Shown here: one piece after another, positions 23,600 to 35,551 of the stretch | Layout: each line of letters opens with the position of its first letter | Position numbering within the stretch: position 1 is the first letter of the stretch | Source: Oidiodendron maius Zn | Lineage: Eukaryota > Ascomycota > Leotiomycetes > Myxotrichaceae | Direction: 5' to 3' | DNA length: 64,000 bases | Assembly: GCA_000827325.1 (NCBI GenBank) | Contig: KN832873.1 | Coordinates: 1,502,245-1,566,244 of the forward strand | Notes under the pieces: model-generated | The model's input: only the letters and a program-made list of their open reading frames with translations | What the model was told of the DNA's origin: nothing | Database searches by the model: none | Position numbers and translations under genes: made by a program

Positions 23600-26500
23600 T
23601 TAAGACTGCTCATCCGTTTCTTTAACTTCGCTATCCTTTATCTCCTTGATCAAGCCCCTGACCTGTGAGTTATTCTCGAAGCTTAGCAATATCAAGTCCA
23701 CCACCTCCTCTTTCGTAAATTCAAGACTAAGGCTGCTCTCAAACCAAAGAAATCTGATGTTAGCCAGGTTGCTCTGTAGTACCTCACCAAGATACTGCAT
23801 TTTTAACCACTTATCAGCGAATCTGGCCGTGAGCGGGGCGGTTCCCAAGTCCATAGAAGCATAGTCAACGCTCTCGGTACCATTTTTACCACCGGAGCTT
23901 TGGACAGATTGGGAATCGGGAATAAAGAGGTCGTCAAGTGCTGTGACTTTGACAATAAGTTCAGCGATAAGGTTGGCTTCATCAGCACCGAGATCATCGC
24001 GGTCAAAGACGTCCGATATGATCTTTTTGGCAACGGTGTTGACTAGAAAGCCCACAGCAGATGCCCAGGCAGAATATGAAAGAACGTTCTTCCACGCCTC
24101 CGATGTGCTTTTAATATGAGTAATGACTGTGTCAATCCCTTGCTCCAATTCTTCCCTCCTAGATGACTCGAGGAAGTTTTGTCCCCCTGGATGGCATTAG
24201 TTAAGCAAGGGATGGGAGACAAGAGACATACCTCCTAGGAAATCATTAATAACGGTGCGTTGGGAGGTTAATTCATTGGTATATGCTCGTTTACCGAAGC
24301 TGACTAGCTTTTCGATCTCAGTGTTTAGTTTTATAAAGCCACGAGTACGTGGCGACAAAGCGTGTCGAGAATCCCAGGCTGAAATGAATTCACGAAACTT
24401 ATCACATAGCCATATAGTATCGTTATAAGTATACCTAAATGACCGTTAGTCGCAAGAGACCTTAATGTGTAGGATACTTGGGCCTCTACATGTTACCACT
24501 TGCATCACGGGAGTAGTAATATGGCGACACCGCTCGATACATAGCAAGAATCTGAGTGGGAATGCTAAATAAACCGGCGGCCGCAGCAGACACCGGTGTT
24601 GCTTCGTTTCTAACAAAATGTCAGCCAATGAACAAGCAACAGAGAGCGAAAGTCCGTACTCAGGTTTCATAAGCTCTGCGCCGTCGTCATAAATGGCCTT
24701 AATAATATCAAACACCAGTTTAGGGACAGTAGAGATCCAATATGGCTCAGATAAGGTTACTACTCGCATTTCGGACCTCTGTTCCAGTTGCGTGGAAGGC
24801 TGCACATCTTCAATCGGCTTAGGATCCGAAATAGGCTCATCTGTCGATTCGTCGTCTCCCCAACCCCATGCATCGGCGGCATCATCGTCGTCATTGAGAG
24901 AGGGATTTGTTTGTGATTTTTGGGTATCAGATGCCGCACATTCTTCGTCGACAGGAGCTGGGTTGATCTTGGTAGGAGCTTCTGCTTCTGGCTCATCTTT
25001 CCCGTCACTCTCCCAACCTGCGTCCCAATCTGCAACTTCCGTGCCCCCAGTCTGAGCAGGCCCCTGGATATCTTTATTTTCGGCAACCATCTGCTTTTCG
25101 AAGTGGTGTGCAATAGTGGGAGTACCGACTCCTAAATTATGAACGTTAGAAAAGTTCACGATGAACTGGAGGCTAAATAATACTCTCGTATAGAGAGGAC
25201 AAATATTTTATAGTGTTCACCAATACGACGTATGACTTGCTCATGGCAAGCCAGAGAATAAAAGAACCCGCCTTACCTAACGCCAGTTGGTTTCGAGTCC
25301 AATCCAAGGCTGTCTCTTTTCTTTTGGACAGCCAAATTTTATGTGCATTCGATACCCAATCATAAAAGCCCTCTGTCGCAGGCCAGTTCAACGAGTCAAG
25401 TGTCGCAGCAAATGCATTTACTTGAGTCAAGGATTGCTGATATTCGCCAACTCCTTCCATCGATGAGGGAACGGCTGGATCTAGCCATTGTTCTTTAACG
25501 CGTGTGAAAATAATTGGCATCATAATTTTCGATAAGCATTTTACGAGTTCGTTGGGTAGGTTTTGAAGCAGGAATTGCACCACTAATTCGAGATCTTCCA
25601 TTAGTGACTTTATTGACTTGCCTGGTTCCGTTTCGCTGACACTGAGTGTATTCTAGACTTCTATTAGATGAGATTGCAGCCTGGATTGAGAAAACTTGCC
25701 TCCAGAATAGATATAGAAGACAAAGCTCGGTGTTGAATGTCAGTTCGAGGCTTCAGTATGAAATTATCCAGGTCTTCCCAAAGCTGTTTTGCTATTGTGT
25801 CAAGTTCTCGGAACGCCTTGAAAGAAGTAATGGCTTCGTCCAAACTTGTCCCTACACCCTCAATCGTAACATTTATAGTTAGAATCTTCTTGTCTTCTTT
25901 GTTCCAATGGATCAAATTTTGCCAAACACTAGACAGTTGTTCGTGAATGTAAAGTCGCAAGTCGAAGCAGCGATCGTCCAGTAATCGGGCTGTCCGAGTT
26001 CTTGTTACCGGTAACTTATCTATCATCTGCCACGTTTCTAGGTTATAGTCAGCAATACATGGTTAACACCTGGCTGCAATATCGCACCTGCCAATAATTT
26101 AAGAGCCTTCAAAATATTTCTCTTTCCAGCGATTTCCTCAGTTTGATCTAAGGCATCATTGACCTGGTGAATGCACAGTAAGGCCTCACTTAATCGCTTA
26201 TTAAACAAAGTCTCTCTCTCCAATAGTTGCATGTGCGCCTCTCGGTCCTGTAGGAGCTCCAATCTATCCTCATCAACCTCGGCTTCTCGCACAATATCCG
26301 TTGCCAGTCTTCTCAGCCTTTCAAGGTCTTCATGAACGGCTCTCGCGTTGGCCATCCATGCCTCCACATCGGGTAGGTTCTGTCGGCTTATCTCGCGGAC
26401 TTCGGTCTGCGGAGGATATATTAACACAGGTACGAGAATATATCTTCTCAGGGGCGTGGAAGGGCAAAGAAGTGTACCTCAAGCTCTGTTTTTGCCATAT

Positions 26501-26639
26501 TTAAGACATCCAGAGCATCGGGTAATATGGTATCTTCAATATGAGCAGCAGCAACTGATTCTTCACCTGGAAATGTGCCATTTTCGGCGTAGTTGACAAG
26601 CACTGGTCCTATTCGAGCTTGGATATCTGCAGAAGACAT
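23600..26639 (-). CDS. ZW10/Dsl1-family tethering protein
   Basis: Eight exons (26639-26478, 26406-26088, 26037-25700, 25652-25277, 25131-24660, 24609-24490, 24434-24232, 24186-23600) sum to exactly 859 codons, an 858-residue protein. Diagnostic pieces include the coiled N-terminal region, ETWQMIDKLP, LDWTRNQLALG, an acidic linker rich in Asp/Trp (DWDAGWESDG, AWGWGDDE), ILAMYRAVSPYYYS and NMYTYNDTIWLCDKF. These follow the fungal ZW10 pattern. ZW10 is a subunit of the Dsl1/NRZ complex that tethers Golgi-derived vesicles at the ER. In animals it also serves the kinetochore RZZ complex, a role not expected in fungi. Intron 3 (25699-25653) uses a GC donor (GAG/GCAAGT). The conserved frame across eight junctions makes the model strong, although the middle linker is poorly conserved. 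Confidence 0.85.
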
Positions 26640-27256
26640 GTTGAAGAAGTGGTGTACCCGTTGGCTAGGGTCGGTCGGTATCAAAGGCACACACTAAGCA
26701 CACCGTCAAGACTAAATGAAGGGGATTCCCATTGCATACGCTGATGGCCACGGTAAATAAGTAAAGCTCATTGTGAACTCGCAGAAGCTGAAGTTCAAGG
26801 AAGTAATATCTGGTCATAGGTGCTAACCACGGCGCGGTAAAATCCAACCGCGGCAGCCGCGCTTATCTGCCAATCACATTTCGCATGCTCCTTTCATACA
26901 AGTCCCACCATCTACCATCCTTCTAGGCCGGTTCAATTAGCTGCTACACAGCTTCAGCATTGCTATTCAGGCTTATTGGTTCAAGCACGACAGCCATTAT
27001 CCTGTGTTAGCCCAAACATATTCTCGCTGATTTTGTTCTCCACTGTGGAGGCGAATTGACTGCGAATAGCCATTTCTGAAATCACTGTGCGTCTCACAAG
27101 GCTGCAAGTCAGGTGGCTGCCTTCCGCCTCAACACGGTATGTATCTACTGTATAGAATCGTTAGCAAGTCCCTTCCGAATATTCAGCCACGTATCATCAT
27201 CTCCGAGTAATGAGTTATCATCGTCAATCTATCATTGTCCTGTTCTAGCTGCAGGC
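26640..27256. promoter_or_regulatory. Divergent intergenic region between ZW10 and M16 protease
   Basis: About 600 bp serving the ZW10 promoter (minus) and the M16 5' leader (plus). A likely 5' untranslated exon ends at about 27130 (AACACG/GTATGT), with an acceptor TTCTAGCTGCAG at about 27254 just before the upstream ATG at 27257. The frame 27113-27355 has no ATG at its start and is not taken as a gene. Confidence 0.45.
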
Positions 27257-27355
27257 ATGGATGGGCGTTTCTCACGCCAGAGGGCTTTTATGGGTATAGC
27301 CTTACTGCCTCTGTTTGTAGGCGTACTCTATCAGATCTTTCAATCCGAGTGGTAG
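27257..27355 (+). other. Upstream ORF or alternative first coding exon of the M16 protease
   Basis: A 32-codon frame starting at ATG 27257 encodes a basic start followed by one hydrophobic segment (AFMGIALLPLFVGVLYQIF). Read as is, it stops at 27355. If the donor TG/GTAGGT at 27352 is spliced to the acceptor TAATCCCAG at 27510, which has a GCTAAT branch site, the frame continues into the M16 protein 18 codons before its usual ATG at 27566. It is therefore either a uORF or an optional membrane/mitochondrial-targeting N-terminus. Confidence 0.4.
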
Positions 27356-27565
27356 GTCTTCATACCTGGAGACTTTAACGTCAGCTTGACAAGTCCATGG
27401 CCGTGCCGGTCCCGTCTCTAAGACACGTTGTCATGTGGCGACAGTCGCTTCAGATGTCACCTTCTTGATTCAAAAGTGCCCAGTTAAGTAAATGTGCTAA
27501 TTAATCCCAGGATCATAAATAGAGTCTATTCTACCATTCGGGATTTCTCATTTTCGACGGTCATC

Positions 27566-30500
27566 ATGCATAGCCAAGGAGATACGCATTTTCGAACAAT
27601 CCAGAGATTTAAGGTGGACTATGCTCCAACCACAATCTCACAGTATGTTTCAAAAAGAACCGGAATGCACTGCGTAGTAGTGGATCAGAAAGGGCCAAAG
27701 GTTCAGGGATATTTTGCTCTCGCCACGGAAATATTTGATGACTCTGGCTCGCCTCACACACTAGAGCATCTGATATTTATGGGTTCCAAGAGCTACCAGT
27801 ACAAAGGATTACTTGACAAGCTGGCGACAAGAGCATACTCTAATACTAATGCATGGACAGCTACAGATCATACCGCTTATACGCTAGACACTGCAGGCTG
27901 GGATGGCTTTGCCCAGATTTTACCAGTATATCTGGAGCACGTGATCTTACCAACCTTAACGGATGAGGGCTGCTACACCGAGGTACATCACATTGATGGG
28001 GAGGGGAATGATGCTGGTGTGGTGTACTCGGAGATGCAGGGCGTGGAAAATACAGGAGCAGAGATTATGGACATCAAGGCAAGGCAACTGTTGTATCCGG
28101 AAAATGTTGGGTTTCGCTACGAAACTGGGGGGTTGATGGGCACACTCCGAGTTCTGACAGCAGATCGAATACGCGAATTTCATAAAGAGATGTATCAACC
28201 CAAAAATCTCTGTCTTGTTCTCGTGGGAGAAGTAGACCAAGAACACATGCTTCAAATCTTGGACAAGTTTGAGGAAGGGATTCTTGATGATATTCCTCGG
28301 CCAGATGCCCCATTTAAGAGGTACGCTGTCTAACCTCTCTTGATGCCTTTCTAACCTTCCTTATCATAGGCCGTGGGTTGAATCTGCCCAGCCTCCTGCC
28401 ATTGACCGAACTGTAATTGAAGAAGTTCAATTTCCTGAAGAGGATGAATCGACCGGCGAAGTGCTAATCGCTCTTTTTGGCCCAAATTGCAATGATTCAG
28501 TCGCAACAGCGGCGCTCAATGTACTCCTTACGTATCTTGCCGGTTCCTCTGTGTCTATATTGGAGAATATCATGGTAGAAAAAGAGGAGTTGGCAAGCTC
28601 AGTAGGATATTGGTGGGATTCGAGACCTAATTCAGTGATTTGGTTTCAGCCGTCCGGAGTAGCTGCAGAAAATCTTGCTCACGTTGAGAAGCGCTTGTTT
28701 GAACTCTTGAATGATGTTGCATCCAGCCCTCTTAATATGGAATACTTACTGGATTGTGTCAAGAGAGAACGAAGGCAGTTGAAGTTTCAAGCTGAGAGCT
28801 CGGGAAGCTACTTTGCCACTGGAGTGATCAATGACTTCCTTTTTGGTAGAAGGGACGGCTCCACTTTAAAAGATCTTGGTACCATCAAAGAATATGATAT
28901 TCTAGAGCAATGGGCCGAACAAGATTGGAAGAGCTTCTTAAAGCAATGGTTTACAGACGCTTCGCACATTTCAATCCTTGGGAAACCTTCGAAAGAACTA
29001 GCGCAGGGTATAAAAGCTAAAGAAGAAGCTCGCCTTAGCACTAGGAGACAGGAACTGGGACCAGATGGACTCTCGGGCCTAGCGGAGAAGCTTAAGCTAG
29101 CAATAGCAAAGAATGACGTGCAGATTCCTACATCACTTCTCCAAAAATGGCCTGTTCCCGGAGTTGAATCTATCCATTTCATAGAATCTGCTACGGCAAG
29201 ATCTGGGTTAGCGAGAAAACTAGGTGTCCCCGCGAATGGCATCCAAAGCATAATAGACAAGTCGGAGACGAATCTTCCACTTTTCATTCAATTTGAGCAC
29301 GTGCCTACCAGTTTTGTTCATATAACATTACTGCTGGGAACTTCTCAAGTCGCCATGGAGCATAGGCCATTGCTCTCATTGTTCATAGATAATTTCTTCA
29401 ATACGCCAATCATGCAAGACGGGAAACTAGTTGATTTTGAGAAAGTGGTCACGGATCTGGAGCGCGATACGATTAGCTATGCGATAAATGGGGGTTCACA
29501 AGTTGGCGATAATGAAAGCCTGGTCATCCAGTTCCAAGTCGAGCCGGAGAAATACGCTGCCGCTGTAAGCTGGATTCGCACTTTGATGTACGACAGCGTC
29601 TTCGATGAGGTTAGACTCAATGCTGGGATGGCAAAGATCCTTGCCGATATCCCAGACAAGAAGCGCGACGGAAACAGCATGATGTATGCTGTGGATGCTA
29701 TGCTGCACCTCGATAATTCTTCAAGTGTTAAAGCTCGCGGTACGCTTGTCAAGTCGGTATATATGAAGCGTTTGAAGAAGCTTCTCGCCAAGGATCCCAA
29801 AGCCGTTATCTCTTCTTTTGAGGCATTACGCAAGTCCCTGTTTACGTTCAACAACATGCGCGTGTTAGTTATAGCGAATGTTGAGGATCTTACAGCCCCT
29901 GTAAGTCCATGGAACGTTCTGGTCTCCGATCTTGACACATCTCTTCCGCTTCTGCCAATAATCAAGCAAGCGGAGCGCTTGAGTGACGATGGGAAAAACC
30001 CAGGCCAATATGGAGCTGTGATAGTTCCTATGCCAACAATTGATTCGTCGTTCCTACTCTCTTCGTCAAAGGGCCCAACTTCTTATACAGATCCAATTCT
30101 GCCTGCCCTTATGGTTGCAATATCTTTCCTTGAAGCTGTCGAAGGACCACTTTGGACTGCCGTTCGCGGCACAGGCCTTGCATATGGAGCGTCGTTCAGG
30201 CGCGATCCCGACGGCGGGTTTGTGCAGTTCTCTGTTTACAGATCCCCTGATGCATACCGTGCGTTCAATGCCGCGAAGAACGTTTTAGAAACATTTATTT
30301 CTGGCACGAGAGAAATTGAGGAGTATGAGCTTGAAGGAGCAATCTCTGGAATTGTTGTCTCATTCGCTGATGAGCAGACTACGATGGCTACAGCAGGCCA
30401 ATTTCAGTTCATAAACAGCGTGATTCGGGAACTTGATTCAGAATATAATGCTAGGGTGTTGAAGTTAGTGAGAGAGGTGAGAAGAGAGCAGATCAAATCT

Positions 30501-30812
30501 GTTATGAAGGAAGTTTTATATTCTGTCTTTACACCAGGAAAGTCAAATATAATTGTAACCTGCGCGCCCATTATGGAAGAGGTATATAATTTATCTCTGA
30601 CTAGTCAAATCATTCAAACTAATGGCATATAGGCACTCCAGAAAGGCTTCACGGACTCCGGTTTCAAAACTCAAGTTCAGCTCCTGGCCCATTTCAAAGA
30701 AGATTATGGCCTCAAGGGTGACGAGAATGAAGACGAAGATGATGATGACGAGTATGACGACGACGTCGATTTTGACGTCGAAATGATAGATGATTCTGGC
30801 TCCGAAGACTAA
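27566..30812 (+). CDS. M16-family zinc metalloprotease (fungal Sdd3/YOL098C-like)
   Basis: Exons 27566-28320, 28370-30581 and 30633-30812 give 1048 residues, the usual length for this two-lobed pitrilysin/insulysin-fold family. The inverted zinc motif HTLEH is at residues 64-68, in the context SGSPHTLEHLIFMGS. YSEMQGVEN further on supplies the third ligand region. The C-terminus is strongly acidic (DEDDDDEYDDD, then a VDFDV block), encoded mainly by exon 3. Known relatives in yeasts are cytoplasmic or mitochondria-associated peptidases of poorly defined substrate. The start at 27566 matches where family conservation begins (HFRTIQRFKVDYAP). A spliced upstream exon could lengthen it by 50 residues. 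Confidence 0.9.
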
Positions 30813-32138
30813 GATATAAAGCCTTGAAAATTACTCACAATCTGATACGGGGTTGTGAGGGTGAGGCACATTAGAATATTAGTTTAGTCAATCACCGTAC
30901 TTTTCCGGTGACCCGGCCACTGATAATATAAGCAATTGTAAACAACGCAGAATGTTTCATGACAGAAGGATGTTGGGCAGATATGTTCATTTACGACTGA
31001 ACTAAACTTATTTCTTAAGCTAACTGACCTTGCTATCACAGCAGATAGCTCTTCCTCTAACCTCTGTTGTCTTGACAATCCTGCTTAGTCATCCCGCCGA
31101 TAACTTAAGCGCGTCGACGGCAATCTCTCCCCGTCATCCCGCTGGAAGAGAATAGCAGGCTGCCTCAGTAAAGAATTGAGTGATATGCAGAGTTCTCATA
31201 TTTGATATCCGACGGTCTATATTATGAGGCTATTACCATGGTGTTGTCTTGCTAAGCCACTGCGTTATTTCACAATGACTTGAGTATCAAGAGGAATAGT
31301 TGAGAGAAGGCAATACATTCATTGTGTTCGTAGCTCTCAATAGCAAAGCGGCAAGCTAGCAAGGTAATCCTCTGTGTAGCTGTGGGGTTCGAAAAGTAGC
31401 CATGAGGATGGAGACACCAGACAATTCCAACCCAACTCCAGCCACCTCGTATCTGGACGCCCAATAAGTATTATCATCTTCTGATCCGGTATCACTGCAC
31501 CTCACAATTCTTCCTAGAATACCAATTGTAGGTTGCACCCTATAAATAGCTGTATCTTTGTATCTCACTACAGAAGCCCCCTGCCAATGCAGGATATGAG
31601 CCCGTCCGAACTTCGGTCAGCACATTGATACTGTTCGGTCCCCATCTCAACTGCTCGATAGCCTTATGACGAAAGGCACGATTACGGATCAGCAAGATCT
31701 TCGACTGGGGCAAGCTCATCAATCCCTGCTTTATCTCAGTGATATACTGAGCTAGAACCTTAGGCATGGTCTCAATGATTTTGATTAGCTCTCAAACAGT
31801 GACGTTCGTCGCCTAACTCCTAGGAAGCATCAATGGGCCATAAGACAAGTGCTTGAGGTAGATTCTGGGAGTTGAGACATGGTTGGCATATGATGTATTC
31901 AATCCTGCGGCGGTTACTTGGGTAATTCACTATATGAAACTGACAGAGGTAAAGGGAAATATGCCATTCACTAATATCAAATGGATCGAATCCAAGCTCT
32001 GCATAGAAGTAGAGAGACACAGCCATCAATTATCCGAGATCTTGCCAATGCCAAGTTACTTGCAATCAATTTCGGCTCCCAGCATGAACCTAACCATCTC
32101 CCCTACCGTTACAAAGTCAGCCATTCATAAAACTACAA
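30813..32138. other. Gene-poor interval, possibly holding degenerate coding remnants
   Basis: About 1.3 kb. Minus-strand frames at 31270-31767 overlap in three phases and read somewhat protein-like (for example the frame 31540-31767), which could mean a decayed gene. No family was recognised, and no intron set reconnects them convincingly. Confidence 0.35.
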
Positions 32139-32539
32139 ATGGCTTCCAAAAGTGAGTTCCTACGAGCCGAATTCGGCAAACCAATCATGCAGACGCCCAT
32201 CAGCACGGATCTCACTCTCCGAAGTACTCCTTCGAAACCAGACGTCCCCCCCTTCGGTTCAAATGACCATTGGATATGCTGTAACTGGCGCCGGAACTCA
32301 AATGGCAAATGGGGTGTAAGTTTCCTCATATATCAAACAGAATTCATTGAGTAATTCGAGAATAGTGGTGCGTTGAGAAGAATCCAAACAATAATCAAAG
32401 GTGTAGGAAAGAGGGTTGCTGGCACAGGAATTGCGGGAACTGTATCAATGTAGCGACGCTGGATCCGAATTTAACACGTCAAAGATACGAGAAAGACGAG
32501 AAAGGGGGGGGATGGGGAGGAAGGGACGAGGGAGGGTGA
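32139..32539 (+). CDS. Small cysteine-rich protein, putative zinc-binding
   Basis: Exon 1 (32139-32315) ends at a textbook donor GGGGT/GTAAGT. Exon 2 (32366-32539) starts after GAGAATAG. The joined frame is 116 residues. The cysteine pattern straddles the intron: WICCNW, then WCVEKN, RCRKEGCWHRNCGNC. This CC...C...C-x4-C-x-H-x2-C-x2-C layout resembles small fungal zinc-ribbon-like proteins of unknown function that carry Trp-x-Cys-Cys and closing Cys-x2-Cys pairs. No signal peptide is visible, so it is probably intracellular. A Gly-rich tail (KGGGWGGRDEGG) ends the protein. It lies 200 bp from an inverted-repeat element, in accessory-type sequence. No function can be named. Confidence 0.6.
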
Positions 32540-32738
32540 TGAGAGGCTAGGACTGAAAGTTAAAAGATTGGATTGAAGTATCGCTGGTACACTACACGGA
32601 CCCCCTTCCTTTGTCATTCAAGCACTTTTTCTTGTCATTATGCTTAGCATCATCATCACGAAAGTAAAAGGCGCCACCGTTTTCAACATCTTGTTCCGTA
32701 GGCATTCCTTGATTCTGCTAGATATACTTACAGTACTA
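32540..32738. other. Short spacer before inverted-repeat element
   Basis: About 200 bp of 3' flank of the small cysteine-rich gene; nothing coding was seen. Confidence 0.4.
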
Positions 32739-33193
32739 GACCGAAAGTCTCCGTGATTTAGCGAAAATACTTTAAACACCACTTTAAACGCTTAAACACC
32801 CTAAAATTTAAGTGTATATATGACTTAAATATATGGCTTACTATATTAACCCCTTTTAATTCGATCATAATTTATAGGGTACTGATTTAAAGTATGGTTA
32901 TTATCTGTTATTACTATTTTCTGGAACATTATGTGCATAGACGAAGCAAAAAGCATAATTTTACATCAAAAATCGCCTTATCTTTAATTATTATATTTAA
33001 ATTCAAACACAAGCTATTAAAACAGATATCCGCTTTTATTAAATTTGTATATAAATAGGATATAAAGATTATTAGCCTCTTAAATTTTAAAGGATAGTTT
33101 ATATAGAAAGATTTCTAATTTAAAGGGGGAGGGGGTCTAAGTAATTAAGGGCGTTTTAGTGTAAATTCGCTAAGTCACGGAGACTTTCCGTCA
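32739..33193. mobile_element. AT-rich non-autonomous DNA element with terminal inverted repeats (MITE-like)
   Basis: The left end from 32741 (CGAAAGTCTCCGTGATTTAG, then CGAAAATAC) and the reverse complement of the right end from about 33191 (GGAAAGTCTCCGTGACTTAG, then CGAATTTAC) match over roughly 33 bp with about six mismatches. The interior of about 390 bp is extremely AT-rich, has no open frame and carries several TTTAAA-type repeats. This is the architecture of a miniature inverted-repeat element or a decayed DNA transposon derivative. A target-site duplication could not be resolved at either border, so the exact ends may be off by a few bases. The family is unknown. The AT bias may reflect repeat-induced point mutation, but that is inference. 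Confidence 0.65.
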
Positions 33194-33672
33194 CCCATTG
33201 GTAATAGGACTGACTATGTATGGGACCCAGGATCATGCACCACATGAGTACACACTCTTGTATGTTGAAAGGTGTTTTAGAGCATATTAAAAGTCCACCG
33301 GGACACAAGTAGTCGAAGAACCAAACGGAAAAACAGGTTGTATCATGGGTTGATATCGTAACGAATGAAAATAAATGAAGGGGGCAGAACAGGGTAAAGC
33401 AAAATTGCAATAAGATGAAAGACTGAGAGGAAACTAAGAGAAAAAGTTGGAAGGATAAGAAAGCAGGAAATGGTACGGCCACGCGCGTTGCTTTTCCCGT
33501 GGCACGGGAATAAACCCATTCAAGAGAAATACCGCGCTCACCCCATATGCATCATCGACACAAATACAAGCAGAGTTTTAGCCTAATTCTAGACATTCTT
33601 TGCGAGGAGGCCGAATTCATTCTTGGCATTGTCGAAATGCCGGCCGAATTTAGCATGTGATCCCAAAAGGTT
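33194..33672. other. Intergenic, no gene seen
   Basis: About 480 bp between the inverted-repeat element and a possible broken gene. One minus-strand frame (33156-33482) reads as hydrophobic low-complexity translation of purine-rich DNA and starts inside the element, so it is not called. Confidence 0.45.
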
Positions 33673-34277
33673 TCATCTCCCTCGTCTTCTCGTCTCTTTC
33701 TTAGTTGGCATTGCGAATATCATCCATTGGAATATCCTCTCTAGACATTCTTTCATTTTATTCATCTCACTATAATGTCGAAAGTCTTCTGTGACCAGCG
33801 TCATCTCATATTGATTTCCTTCTTGCGCAGCCACATGGAAATTTGCCTTTAAACCCAGCAGTGTTAGCGTCTCTAGAAATTGTGACACCGTTGGCATAAA
33901 TTTGACATGAGCATTCGACCATCCAGTGCATATCCATGGGATCGCAAGCTTCTTGATTCTGACGAATGGCTCCGCGATCTTATCAAATTTTCGGGAGGAT
34001 TTTGGTGTGCAGAAATGCAAATACCAAGCAGAATGGCAGTATCTTTAACAGGGTGGAAACGGAATGTAGCCGGACCAACAATGTCTGTAAGAGTGATGGT
34101 GAGAGGGCTTTGGAGAAGACCGTATCTTGATTCACGATTCACACTCAAAGGTAATGAATTCGAAAACTTGCCTCGAAATGCGGACCCTTTGAATCTCCTG
34201 GGATGATGCGTGGATTGATCATGACAGTACGCCGATCCGTCGCATGGTTCCCTATGACAGGTTAGAATTGCGGCCAT
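33673..34277 (-). pseudogene. Possible hypothetical protein, frame-broken
   Basis: Three protein-like stretches follow one another on the minus strand in different frames: INPRIIPGDSKGPHFEASF near 34150-34230, LTITLTDIVGPATFRFHPVKDTAILL near 34040-34120, and AEPFVRIKKLAIPWICTGW to the stop at 33673. No intron with correct phase reconnects the second and third pieces, although GTATTTGC near 34025 is donor-like. It may be a real hypothetical gene with unusual splicing, or a recent pseudogene. The family is not recognised. Confidence 0.3.
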
Positions 34278-35551
34278 TTAATTCTGGGAAACACTCAAAC
34301 CCGAGAGCGATAATTCTTTATTGCGCCGGCCTGGCCACTCCTGGTAACCCGTGGCACCGGCATTGCTGAAGAAGTTGATGGATGACCCTCTAGCATACCA
34401 CGTTAGGACAAGAATCCAAGTAGTCTGAATATGCATGAAGAGTATGTGGCTCACTTAAAATTGTAAATAAAAGTATCAGGCTGAAGCACCCGAACCCTGG
34501 TGGAAGAAGTCCGCATAAGAAGCGCTTATGAAGTTAAACAAGGCCTGAGAGGAGTGATGTTCTATCAGACAGAAGTAAATGTATCTTTGGGGACACGAAG
34601 GATGTCTTTCTGGAAATATTGAGATTTTCAGTATTGGAGGAAATAAACACTCTTGAAAGCGCACGCTGGTGAAGAGAACACCCTTGAATTTCATGGAACG
34701 TTGAATAATAAAATCGAATTTGCGAAACAATTATTACAATAAAGGGGATATTGTCGAAAACATTGTGTCTGATGCCTCCTATTGTCTTAGAGTAGCTACT
34801 GTGAAGAGGTATGACATATCGTTGTGTGTATTACTGATCAAGGATTGATATTGAATAATAGTCTTGGCTAGGAGACACGTATTAAATGCAAAGTCGCTAC
34901 GTAGAGTGACGTCGCCTCTCCCAAAAGACTTTATTCTAACTATATGGCAGAATGATATCCATATCTCTGGGCTATGCTAAGCTTTGGAGCCATCAATTGG
35001 CTGTACTTGTTTAAAACAAGATTTGCGCCTATCAAATCCTCTTAAACCAGATACCTAGACCAAAGGCTAGAGATCTGACAAAATCTAGCTCCTATATCGC
35101 CCATGGACATAAACAGTCAAGTCATGTTAGTAATTGTGTGTAACCCCCCCCCAAGTTCGGTAGATCCCGTCATCCATGAGGTTCAAAAAGTCAAAAGGGG
35201 GGACGTCTTCATAGCAGAGTTCACGTGATTCTAGCGAGAGCATTTAGGCTGTTAATGTATCTACCACTCCTAAAACCCAGGAAAGGACGACCTTTGGCGA
35301 ATTTTATATAACCTATATATATTGCTCCAGAACTATGGCAAATCACGAAGTTTTTATAACACATCTGCGCAACAAAATCATGAATATCAAAACATCTCGT
35401 TATGGCTCTGAAGATTTCGAAAGGAGCTGCATAAACAACAAGAGTTTCTACTTATTAACTAAAAGCATCTATTGTGAAATGCCTCATTGTGTACTGCTTT
35501 TGTAGATTCGTGGTTTTGAAACAGGTATCAAACGGACCTATGAGGTAGATC
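34278..35551. other. Gene-poor interval
   Basis: About 1.27 kb of moderately AT-rich DNA with only one short frame (34476-34730 minus) of no recognisable type. A run of nine cytosines occurs near 35144-35152. It includes the 3' flank of Ytm1. Confidence 0.5.
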
